A model generated the notes under the pieces. The model did not search any database, was not told the origin of the DNA, and saw nothing but the letters and a program-made list of their open reading frames with translations. Both the position numbers and the translations under genes were made by a program. From Pseudomonadota bacterium (GTDB taxonomy: Bacteria > Pseudomonadota > Alphaproteobacteria > Rhizobiales > Rhizobiaceae): a stretch of DNA of 7,469 bases. Shown one piece after another: positions 1 through 5,976 of the stretch (within the stretch, counting starts at the first letter, position 1; each line of letters begins with the position of its first letter). The stretch spans positions 1 to 7,469 of the forward strand of contig JAEZXF010000174.1 in NCBI GenBank assembly GCA_023419995.1, read 5' to 3'.

Positions 1-56
1 CCCATAGATGAGGCGTGAAGCCGCACAGGCGGCACCCCTCCCGGACGCAGGATTTC

Positions 57-1400
57 ATGACCCAGCCGATCGATTCCGCCAGCCTCGTCGATCTCGTCGC
101 GCGGCTGGTCGAGGCTGCGCGGCGTGCCGGGGCCGACGCTTCGGACGCGGTCGCGGTGCGCTCGCGTTCCACCGGCGTCTCGGTGCGGCTGGGCAAGGTG
201 GAGAACACCAGCGCGGCCGAAAGCGACGACGTCTCGTTGCGCGTCTTCGTCGGCAAGCGGTCGGCGAGCGTATCCGCCAATGCCGGCTCCGACCCCGATG
301 CGCTCGCCGCCCGCGCGGTGGCGATGGCGCGCGTTTCCCCCGAGAACCCGCACGAGCGGCTGGCCGACGCCTCGCGTCTGGCGAGGCGGATCGCCGATCT
401 CGACCTGTTCGACGCGACCGAGGTAGCGCCCGAGCGCCTGCGCGAGGACGCGCTGGCGATGGAGGAGGCGGCGCTCGCCGTGCCCGGCGTGACGAATTCG
501 AGCGGCGCCGGCGCCTCCTTCGGCATGGGCGGGCTGGTGCTCGCCACCTCGCACGGCTTCGTCGGCCAGTACATGGCGACGCGCTTCTCGCGCTCGGTCA
601 GCGTCCTCGCCGGCCAGGGCACGGCGATGGAGCGCGACCACGACTTCTCCTCGCGCCAGCACTTCGCCGACCTCGAACGCGTCGACGTCATCGGCCGCAG
701 TGCCGGCGAGCGCGCGGTGAGGCGGCTCGGCGCGCGCAAGGCGCGGACCGGCCCGGTCACCGTGGTGCTCGACCCGCGCGTGGCGCGCGGCATCGCCGGC
801 CATCTCGCCGGCGCGATCAACGGCGCGTCGGTCGCCCGCCGGACCAGCTTCCTGCGCGACCGCATGGGCAAGCAGGTCGCCTCCGCCGCCATCACCGTCA
901 CCGACGATCCGCAGAAGGTGCGCGGCCAGGCCTCGCGCCCGTTCGACGGCGAGGGCGTGGCCGGCGAGCGCCTCGTCATGGTCGAGCGCGGCGTGCTCGG
1001 CCACTGGTTCCTCTCCACCTCGGCGGCGAGCGAGCTCGGCCTCAAGACCAACGGCCGCGGCGTGCGCGCCTCCTCCTCGGTCATGCCGTCCTCGACCAAT
1101 CTCGCCATCGAGCCGGGCGAGCAGGCGCCGGAGGCGCTGATCGGCTCGCTGAAATCGGGCTTCTACGTCACCGAGGTCTTCGGCCAGGGTGTCGACATGG
1201 TGACGGGCGACTATTCGCGCGGCGCTTCCGGCTTCTGGATCGAGGACGGCGAGCTGGCCTGGCCGGTCTCGGAAGTGACGATCGCCGCCAACCTCAGGGA
1301 CATGTTCATGAACATGGTGCCGGCCAGCGATCTCGACCGCAATTTCGGCACCGCCGCGCCGACGCTCCTGATCGAGGGGATGACCCTTGCCGGCGACTGA
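57..1400 (+). CDS. pmbA: TldD/PmbA-family protein, TldE (PmbA) type
   Basis: Homologue of TldE/PmbA, the partner of the metalloprotease TldD. In the characterised systems the cytosolic TldD-TldE heterodimer degrades unfolded peptides and matures some modified peptides (microcin B17) and the CcdA antitoxin. The 447-residue product matches the family length of about 450. Family signatures seen are the Ser/Gly/Ala-rich stretch around residues 147-160 (NSSGAGASFG) and the C-terminal block at 378-412 (GVDMVTGDYSRGASG followed by a PVSEVTIAANL strand). There is no HExxxH zinc motif, so this is the non-catalytic TldE-type subunit; no TldD gene lies in the window. I chose ATG 57 because it has AGGA at 49-52 and gives the usual short N-terminus; a GTG at 15 in the same frame would add 14 unconvincing residues. 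It is the first visible gene of the plus-strand run, and any promoter lies within the first 56 bases or upstream of the window. The family is clear; the substrate is unknown. Confidence 0.9.
   Translation: MTQPIDSASLVDLVARLVEAARRAGADASDAVAVRSRSTGVSVRLGKVENTSAAESDDVSLRVFVGKRSASVSANAGSDPDALAARAVAMARVSPENPHERLADASRLARRIADLDLFDATEVAPERLREDALAMEEAALAVPGVTNSSGAGASFGMGGLVLATSHGFVGQYMATRFSRSVSVLAGQGTAMERDHDFSSRQHFADLERVDVIGRSAGERAVRRLGARKARTGPVTVVLDPRVARGIAGHLAGAINGASVARRTSFLRDRMGKQVASAAITVTDDPQKVRGQASRPFDGEGVAGERLVMVERGVLGHWFLSTSAASELGLKTNGRGVRASSSVMPSSTNLAIEPGEQAPEALIGSLKSGFYVTEVFGQGVDMVTGDYSRGASGFWIEDGELAWPVSEVTIAANLRDMFMNMVPASDLDRNFGTAAPTLLIEGMTLAGD
1374..1380 (+). promoter_or_regulatory. Ribosome binding site for the TTG start of the CysQ-type gene
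   Basis: GAGGGGA lies inside the 3' end of the preceding pmbA gene and ends 6 nt before TTG 1387. It is what supports the non-ATG start: the first in-frame ATG (residue 30) would remove the first helix of the phosphatase fold. The ATG at 1380 is in the pmbA frame and is not a competing start. Confidence 0.6.
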
Positions 1401-2187
1401 GACCGACGCGCGCGCCCTTGCCGCCGACCTCGGGCTGATCCGTGACGCCGCGCGCGAGGCGGGCGAAATCGCCATGCGCCACTTCCGCAACGATCCCGAC
1501 GTGTGGATGAAGGAGGGCGCCTCGCCGGTCAGCGCCGCCGACATCGCCGTCGACACCTTCCTGCGCGAGACGCTGTCCCTGGCGCGGCCCGACTATGGCT
1601 GGCTGTCGGAGGAAACCGTCGACAACCCCGAGCGGCTCGCCGCGCGCCGCACCTTCGTGGTCGACCCGATCGACGGCACCCGCGCCTTCATCGAGGGCAG
1701 GCGCACATGGTGCGTGTCGATCGCCGTGGTCGAGGACGGGGTCCCGCTCGTCGGCGTGCTCGACTGCCCGGCGAAGCAGGAGATCTACGAGGCCGCCGCG
1801 CAGGGTCCGGCGCTGCTCAACGGCAAGGCCATCGCCGTGACGGCCGGCGGCGGCACGCCGCGCGTCGCGGGCCCGAAGCCGATGCTGCGGCAGGCCCCGG
1901 CATGGATGCGCACCGGCCCGGACATCCCCTACATCCCCTCGCTCGCCTACCGCATCGCCATGGTGGCGAGCGGCGCGCTCGACGCGACCTTCGTCAAGCC
2001 GAACTCCCACGACTGGGACCTCGCCGCCGCCGACCTGATCCTGCGCCGCGCCGGCGGCGGGCTGGTCGAGCACGACGGCGCCGCGCCCTTCTATGCCGGC
2101 GCCAGCCCGCGCCACGGCGCGCTCGCCGCCGGCAGCGGCCGGCTCCTCGCCGAAATGACCCGCGTCATTGCCGCGATGGACGATTGA
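1387..2187 (+). CDS. cysQ: Inositol-monophosphatase-superfamily phosphatase, CysQ-like 3'(2'),5'-bisphosphate nucleotidase
   Basis: Cytosolic Mg-dependent, Li-sensitive-type phosphatase of 266 residues, full length for the family. The metal-binding residues are all visible: SEE at 74-76, the DPIDGT signature at 93-98 (D93 and D96) followed by RAFIEG, and the C-terminal WDLAA motif at 210-214 (D211). CysQ members remove the 3'-phosphate of PAP (3'-phosphoadenosine 5'-phosphate), a by-product of sulfate assimilation and of 4'-phosphopantetheine transfer to acyl carrier proteins. The SuhB/inositol-1-phosphatase and histidinol-phosphatase branches share the same motifs, so the substrate is inferred only. 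The start is TTG, overlapping the pmbA stop by 14 nt with a good Shine-Dalgarno upstream, which suggests translational coupling. It leads into a lipid A gene group; PAP release from acyl-carrier-protein charging would give an indirect link to acylation, but that is speculation. Confidence 0.85.
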   Translation: MPATETDARALAADLGLIRDAAREAGEIAMRHFRNDPDVWMKEGASPVSAADIAVDTFLRETLSLARPDYGWLSEETVDNPERLAARRTFVVDPIDGTRAFIEGRRTWCVSIAVVEDGVPLVGVLDCPAKQEIYEAAAQGPALLNGKAIAVTAGGGTPRVAGPKPMLRQAPAWMRTGPDIPYIPSLAYRIAMVASGALDATFVKPNSHDWDLAAADLILRRAGGGLVEHDGAAPFYAGASPRHGALAAGSGRLLAEMTRVIAAMDD

Positions 2188-2218
2188 GCATCACGCCATG
2201 GTTTCAAATCGTAACGAA

Positions 2219-2232
2219 TTCCTCTAGAGGAA
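2219..2232. promoter_or_regulatory. 14-bp perfect palindrome, possible operator
   Basis: TTCCTCTAGAGGAA is identical to its reverse complement. It sits in the A/T-rich half of the gap, 32 bases downstream of the CysQ-type stop and 60 bases upstream of the DUF4170 start, and its centre is the generally rare tetranucleotide CTAG. The size and symmetry suit a dimeric regulator's binding site. I do not recognise it as a known operator, and a perfect 14-bp palindrome is expected about once by chance in a GC-rich window of this length, so only its position makes it notable. Confidence 0.3.
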
Positions 2233-2241
2233 GAGCCTTCG

Positions 2242-2260
2242 CGCGGCCTTGCCGGCCGCG
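2242..2260 (+). other. GC-rich stem-loop upstream of the DUF4170 gene
   Basis: The arms CGCGGCC (2242-2248) and GGCCGCG (2254-2260) are perfectly complementary, with the 5-base loop TTGCC. No T-tract follows, so it is not a standard intrinsic terminator. It would lie in the 5' untranslated region of any transcript starting in the A/T-rich part of the gap, or act as an mRNA processing or stability element if the whole run is one transcript. Confidence 0.35.
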
Positions 2261-2292
2261 GCGCAGCGCCATTCTTGAACAGGCAATCGGGT

Positions 2293-2529
2293 ATGTCCGA
2301 AGACAACGCTAAGAAGCAGCTCCTTCACCTCGTCTTTGGCGGCGAGCTGAAGTCGCTCGGCACCACCGAATTCCGCGATCTCGACGCCCTCGACATCGTC
2401 GGAATCTTCCCCGACTACAAATCCGCCGAACTTGCGTGGAAGGCAAAGGCGCAGGCGACGGTGGACAACGCGCACATGCGCTACTTCATCGCTCACCTGC
2501 ACCGCCTGCTCGAGCCGGGCGTGAAGTAA
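2293..2529 (+). CDS. DUF4170 family small protein
   Basis: The 78-residue product closely resembles the small DUF4170 proteins of alphaproteobacteria, whose function is unknown. Recognisable stretches are KQLLHLVFGGEL at 8-19, LDIVGIFPDY at 33-42 and the most characteristic block, AWKAKAQATVDNAHMRYF at 48-65. There is no signal peptide, membrane span or cysteine, so it should be cytosolic; the alternating hydrophobic pattern suggests a compact alpha/beta fold. I chose ATG 2293; TTG 2275 in frame would add six residues not typical of the family. The Shine-Dalgarno (CAGG at 2280-2283) is weak. It lies 14 nt before the DUF374 gene and so is probably co-transcribed with the lipid A genes. That neighbourhood suggests a role near the envelope or lipid A synthesis, but nothing in the protein shows an activity. 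Confidence 0.85.
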   Translation: MSEDNAKKQLLHLVFGGELKSLGTTEFRDLDALDIVGIFPDYKSAELAWKAKAQATVDNAHMRYFIAHLHRLLEPGVK

Positions 2530-2543
2530 CGTTCGACAGCAGC

Positions 2544-3335
2544 ATGGACCAGGAGGCCGTCTCACCCTTGCCCAAGGTGCGCGTGCAGGAACGCAAGCCC
2601 CCGGCGCGCCCGTTGAAGCGCTTCTGGAGGAGGGTACGCCAGCCCCTCGCGCGCTCGCGCGTGGTCAAGGCGCTGGTCGTCGGCCTCATCGCCGGCGCGG
2701 TCAAGCTCGTCTACCGCACCAATCCCGCGGCCCGCGGCTCGGATGACGTCGCCGCCGCCGTCGCGGCGCACACCCCCGCCATCGCCGCCTTCTGGCACGG
2801 CCAGCACATCCTCGCCCCCGCGATCAATCCGCGCGGCAACCGCATGGTGGCGCTGTTCTCGCGCAGCGCCGACGCCGAGATCAACGCCCGCGTCGCCGAG
2901 AAGCTCGGCTTCGGGGTGGTGCGCGGCTCGGGCGGGCGCGAGGGCGAGCATCGCGCCGACAAGGGTGGCGCGCGGGCGCTGATCGCGTTGAAGAAGACGC
3001 TCGACGCCGGCACCAACGTCGCCATGATCGCCGACATCCCTCACGGCACGCCGCGCGAGGCGGGACTGGGCGTCGTCACCCTCGCCAAGGTCTCCGGTCG
3101 GCCCATCGTGCCGATCGCGGTCGCCACCAGCCGCCGCAAGGTGCTGGAGAAGACGTGGGACAAGACCACGATCAACCTGCCTTTCGGGCGGCGCGGCGTG
3201 GCGATCGGCGAGGCGATCCGCGTCCCGGCCGACGCGACGCCGGAAGAGCTGGAAGACAAGCGGCGCGAGGTGACGGCGGCGCTCAACGCGGTGACGCTGC
3301 GCGCCTACCGCCTGGCCGACGGCGGGCAGGAATGA
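2544..3335 (+). CDS. DUF374 lysophospholipid acyltransferase family protein, probable lipid A or phospholipid acyltransferase
   Basis: The 263-residue protein is of the LPLAT superfamily, DUF374 branch. After a basic N-terminus (residues 18-38) comes a short hydrophobic segment (40-58) that could anchor it to the inner face of the cytoplasmic membrane. AFWHGQHIL at 82-90 holds the acyltransferase histidine. Further conserved stretches are SRSADAEINARVAEKLGFGVVRGS at 106-129, the ADIPHGTPREAGLGVV region at 163-178 and SGRPIVPIAVATSR at 184-197. DUF374 includes LpxJ, a late lipid A acyltransferase of epsilonproteobacteria; with waaA and lpxK immediately downstream, transfer of a secondary acyl chain to lipid A is a reasonable inference. 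The start is uncertain: ATG 2544 has no ribosome binding site, whereas AGGAGG at 2551-2556 lies 11 nt before TTG 2568 in the same frame. The stop overlaps the waaA start by 4 nt. The family is sure; the exact substrate is not. Confidence 0.85.
   Translation: MDQEAVSPLPKVRVQERKPPARPLKRFWRRVRQPLARSRVVKALVVGLIAGAVKLVYRTNPAARGSDDVAAAVAAHTPAIAAFWHGQHILAPAINPRGNRMVALFSRSADAEINARVAEKLGFGVVRGSGGREGEHRADKGGARALIALKKTLDAGTNVAMIADIPHGTPREAGLGVVTLAKVSGRPIVPIAVATSRRKVLEKTWDKTTINLPFGRRGVAIGEAIRVPADATPEELEDKRREVTAALNAVTLRAYRLADGGQE
2551..2556 (+). promoter_or_regulatory. Strong Shine-Dalgarno-like AGGAGG just inside the DUF374 gene
   Basis: AGGAGG falls 5 nt after the annotated ATG 2544 and 11 nt before TTG 2568, which is in the same frame. 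It may be the true ribosome binding site, which would shorten the protein by 8 residues. GTG 2577 is also in frame but is 20 nt away. It could equally be chance coding sequence (Gln-Glu-Ala codons). Confidence 0.35.
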
Positions 3336-4654
3336 GCGAGCGCTGGGCCCGCGCCATGCTCACCGCCTATCGTCTGGCGGGGGCCGCCGCCTATCCGGTC
3401 ATCGGCGGCTATGTCGCCTGGCGCGCCAGCAAGGGCAAGGAGGAGCACAGCCGCCGCCGCGAGCGCTACGGCCGCGCCGGCCAGCCCCGCCCCGAAGGCC
3501 CGCTGATCTGGCTCCACGCGGCGAGCGTCGGCGAGACCATCGCCGTCGTGCCGCTGATCGAGCGCCTTCTCGGCCACGGCATCAACATCGTGCTCACCAC
3601 CGGCACCGTCACCTCGGCCCAGGTTGCGCGCGAGCGGCTGGGCGACCGCATCATCCACCAGTACGTGCCGCTCGACCTCAAGCCGGCGGTCAGCCGGTTC
3701 CTCGACCACTGGTCGCCCGACCTCGCCGTCATGGCCGAGTCCGAGATCTGGCCGATGACCATCCTCGAGCTCGGCGCGCGGCGGGTGCCGCAGGTGCTGG
3801 TCAACGGCCGCCTGTCGGACCGCTCCTTCGCCAGCTGGCAGAAGCGCAGCTACCTGGCCGAGGCGCTGTTCGAGAACCTCTCCCATGTCATTGCCCAGTC
3901 CGACGTCGACGCCGAGCGCTTCCGCCAGCTCGGTGCGCGCCCCGTCACGGTGTCCGGCAACCTCAAGGGCGACACGGTCGAGCCGCCCGTGGACGAGGCC
4001 GAGCTTGCCCGCATCCGCGGCGAGATCGGCCGCCGCAAGGTGTGGGCCGCGGTCTCGACCCATGACGGCGAGGAAGCGGCGGCGATCGAGGTGCATCGCC
4101 TGCTGCGCACGCGCCATCCCGACATCCTGACCATCATCGTGCCGCGCCTTCCCGAGCGCGCCGATGCCGTCGCGGCCGCCTGCGCCGAGGCGGGCCTGAG
4201 CGTGGCGCGGCGGAGCACGCGCGACACCATCGCGCCCGGCACCGGCATCTTCCTCGGCGACACGATCGGCGAGATGGGGCTCTATCTCCGCCTGACCGAG
4301 ATCGCCTTCGTCGGCCGCTCGCTCACCGGCAACGGCGGGCAGAATCCGCTGGAGCCGGCCATGCTCGACACCGCCGTCCTCTCCGGCCGCAACGTGCAGA
4401 ACTTCCGCGAGGCCTACCAGAAGCTCGCGGCCAGCGGCGCGGCCCGCTTCGTCAAGGACCAGCAGGTGCTGGCCGGCGCGGTCAACTACCTGCTGACCAA
4501 CGACGCCGAGCGGATCAAGATGATGCAGGCCGGCCGCCGCACCGTCGACGGCATGCGCGGCGCGCTGACCCGGACGCTCCAGACGCTCGAGCCCTACGTC
4601 AATCCGCTGATCGTCCAGGCGCGGCTCGGCGGCTCGGCGGGCGGAAAGCGGTGA
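3332..4654 (+). CDS. waaA: 3-deoxy-D-manno-octulosonic acid (Kdo) transferase WaaA/KdtA
   Basis: GT-B fold glycosyltransferase (family GT30) of 440 residues that transfers Kdo from CMP-Kdo to tetra-acylated lipid IVA on the cytoplasmic face of the inner membrane. An N-terminal hydrophobic segment (about 8-30) anchors it. The N-terminal domain has RRRERYG at 41-47 and the signature HAASVGE at 62-68, whose Glu corresponds to the catalytic base. AESEIWP at 135-141, VNGRLSDRS at 157-165 and SGNLKGD at 208-214 follow. The nucleotide-binding C-terminal domain has STHDGEE at 242-248 and GNGGQNPLEPAML at 333-345. The second PRxPER motif reads PRLPER (271-276), where most homologues I know have PRHPER. 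The start ATG 3332 overlaps the upstream stop as ATGA, implying translational coupling, with GGCAGGA directly before it; ATG 3356 is a less likely alternative. Whether it adds one Kdo or two cannot be read from sequence. Confidence 0.95.
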   Translation: MSERWARAMLTAYRLAGAAAYPVIGGYVAWRASKGKEEHSRRRERYGRAGQPRPEGPLIWLHAASVGETIAVVPLIERLLGHGINIVLTTGTVTSAQVARERLGDRIIHQYVPLDLKPAVSRFLDHWSPDLAVMAESEIWPMTILELGARRVPQVLVNGRLSDRSFASWQKRSYLAEALFENLSHVIAQSDVDAERFRQLGARPVTVSGNLKGDTVEPPVDEAELARIRGEIGRRKVWAAVSTHDGEEAAAIEVHRLLRTRHPDILTIIVPRLPERADAVAAACAEAGLSVARRSTRDTIAPGTGIFLGDTIGEMGLYLRLTEIAFVGRSLTGNGGQNPLEPAMLDTAVLSGRNVQNFREAYQKLAASGAARFVKDQQVLAGAVNYLLTNDAERIKMMQAGRRTVDGMRGALTRTLQTLEPYVNPLIVQARLGGSAGGKR

Positions 4655-4658
4655 ACTG

Positions 4659-5690
4659 ATGGTCAGCGAGGCGCCACCCTTCTGGTGGGGCAGGGCCGAC
4701 TGGCGGGCCTGGGCGCTGTGGCCGTTCTCCGCCGCCTATGCCGCGGTCGCCGCGCGCCGGCTGCGCAACGCCCCGCGCGAGAAGGTGCCCGCGCCGGTGC
4801 TGTGCGTCGGCAACCTCACGGTCGGCGGCTCGGGCAAGACCCCGGTCGCCATCGCGCTGGCCCGGCAGGCCGCCGGGATGGGGCTGAAGCCCGGCATCCT
4901 GTCGCGCGGCCATGGCGGCTCCGTCTCCGGCCATCCGCATCTCGTCGATCCGCACCACGACAGCGCCCGCCATGTCGGCGACGAGCCGATGCTGCTGGCG
5001 CGCGCCGCGCCCGTCGCCGTCAGCGCCGACCGCGCCGCCGGCGCGCGGGCGCTGATCGCCGAGGGCTGCGATTTCCTCATCATGGACGACGGCTTCCAGA
5101 GCGCGCGCATCCACATCGACTACGCGCTGATCGTGGTCGACGCGCGCCGCGGCATCGGCAACGGCCACGTCATCCCCGGCGGGCCGATGCGCGCCGATCT
5201 GACCGAGCAGATGCGCCACGTCGACGGCGTGCTGAAGATGGGCGAGGGCGACGGCGCCAACCGGGTGCTGCGCCAGGCCGCCCGCGCCGGGCGCGCCTTC
5301 TTCGAGGCGCATGTGCGCGCTCTGCCGCCCAAGGGCGTCGCCCGCCACAAGTGCCTCGCCTTCGCCGGCATCGGCGATCCCGGCAAGTTCTTCGACACGG
5401 TCGCGGCGGTCGGCGGCAGGCCCGTCGTCACCCGGAGCTTCGGCGACCACCATTTCTACAGCGACTACGACGCGCAGGACCTGCTCTCGACTGCCGACGC
5501 GCAGGAGCTGGCCATCGTCACCACCGCCAAGGACGCGGTGCGGCTCGACCATGGCGGCGAGGCGATGGCGGAGCTGAAGCGCCGGGCGAAGGTGATCGAG
5601 ATCGAGGCGGTGTTCGACATCGCCAGCGCGCCGCGCGCCATCATCTCGGAAACGCTGGAGGCCTGGCGCCGGCGCCGGCTGGACAGGTAG
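4659..5690 (+). CDS. lpxK: Tetraacyldisaccharide 4'-kinase LpxK
   Basis: Uses ATP to phosphorylate the 4' position of the lipid A disaccharide-1-phosphate, giving lipid IVA, the substrate of WaaA; a peripheral inner-membrane enzyme. The protein has 343 residues, slightly longer than the 328 of E. coli. An N-terminal amphipathic/hydrophobic helix (about 15-33) is the membrane contact. The P-loop is GNLTVGGSGKTP (51-62). ILSRGHGG (80-87), VGDEPMLLA (106-114), the catalytic-region motif DDGFQ (143-147), and FGDHHFYSDYD (261-271) with TTAKDAVRL (288-296) are all typical of LpxK. ATG 4659 follows the waaA stop after 4 nt, with GGAAAG at 4643-4648 as ribosome binding site. It is the last gene of the plus-strand run; its stop is 9 bp from that of the opposing DUF2093 gene. 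No T-rich intrinsic terminator is visible. Confidence 0.96.
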   Translation: MVSEAPPFWWGRADWRAWALWPFSAAYAAVAARRLRNAPREKVPAPVLCVGNLTVGGSGKTPVAIALARQAAGMGLKPGILSRGHGGSVSGHPHLVDPHHDSARHVGDEPMLLARAAPVAVSADRAAGARALIAEGCDFLIMDDGFQSARIHIDYALIVVDARRGIGNGHVIPGGPMRADLTEQMRHVDGVLKMGEGDGANRVLRQAARAGRAFFEAHVRALPPKGVARHKCLAFAGIGDPGKFFDTVAAVGGRPVVTRSFGDHHFYSDYDAQDLLSTADAQELAIVTTAKDAVRLDHGGEAMAELKRRAKVIEIEAVFDIASAPRAIISETLEAWRRRRLDR

Positions 5691-5699
5691 CGGGAGCCG

Positions 5700-5927
5700 T
5701 CAGCGGCGGCGCAGGCCGGGGTTCATCTCCAGCTCGCGCGCCAGCGACACCGTGGCGGTCGCGTAGGGCTCCTGGCGGGCGACGCTCCAGTATTTCAGCT
5801 CGTCGAGCGGAATCACGTCGCCGGTCACCGCGCAGCGCACGAAGGTGCCGGGCGACAGCACCTGGAAATCTCCGTCCAGATAGCGGATGCGCGCTTCCCG
5901 GCTGCCGGGTCCCTCGAAACGGTTCAT
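5700..5927 (-). CDS. DUF2093 family small protein
   Basis: The 75-residue protein matches the DUF2093 family of alphaproteobacteria, whose function is unknown. The recognisable core runs from REARIRYLDGDFQV (10-23) through SPGTFVRCAVTG (25-36) to IPLDELKYWSVARQEPY (39-55). The single Cys32 follows a predicted beta strand. There is no signal peptide or membrane span, so it is probably cytosolic. The start ATG (5927-5925) is preceded by GGAAGG and AGGA on the minus strand; an upstream in-frame start (5963) would add 12 residues absent from the family. It follows the membrane-protein gene on the same strand after 49 nt and ends tail to tail with lpxK. Placement next to lpxK recurs in related genomes as far as I know, but since it is on the other strand it need not share regulation with lipid A genes. 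Confidence 0.85.
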   Translation of the reverse strand: MNRFEGPGSREARIRYLDGDFQVLSPGTFVRCAVTGDVIPLDELKYWSVARQEPYATATVSLARELEMNPGLRRR

Positions 5928-5976
5928 GTCCTGTGCCTTCCTGCTCGCCCGGTTCCGCCACAAAAGCGCGGCAACG

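Larger units (their letters stand above)
2188..2292. other. 105-nt intergenic gap between the CysQ-type gene and the DUF4170 gene
   Basis: This is the only sizeable gap in the plus-strand run. Its first 45 bases are much richer in A and T than the surrounding genes and contain a 14-bp palindrome. The second half is GC-rich with a 7-bp stem-loop. I could not find a convincing -35/-10 pair: TTTCAA at 2202-2207 has no good -10 partner at 16-18 nt. An internal promoter for the lipid A genes would most naturally sit here, but it is not proven by sequence. Confidence 0.5.

Noticed and set aside
20..33. Stem-loop GCCGC-ACAG-GCGGC before pmbA as terminator of an upstream gene
   Set aside because: Only 5 bp, no T-tract, and no upstream gene visible; common by chance at this GC content.
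15..56. GTG 15 as the start of pmbA
   Set aside because: It would add 14 residues not typical of the family, and ATG 57 has AGGA a few bases upstream.
8..1438. Open frame starting at ATG 8, overlapping pmbA in another frame
   Set aside because: Arg-rich shadow translation; the pmbA frame matches a known family over its full length.
1306..2115. 269-codon open frame on the minus strand opposite pmbA and the CysQ-type gene
   Set aside because: It is antisense to two genes with clear family motifs; the translation is Arg/Gly/Ala/His-rich low-complexity sequence typical of shadows in high-GC DNA.
5665..5676. 12-bp palindrome GGCGCCGGCGCC near the lpxK 3' end as a bidirectional terminator
   Set aside because: It lies within lpxK codons for Arg, is made only of G and C with no loop or T-tract, and such palindromes are frequent in this sequence.
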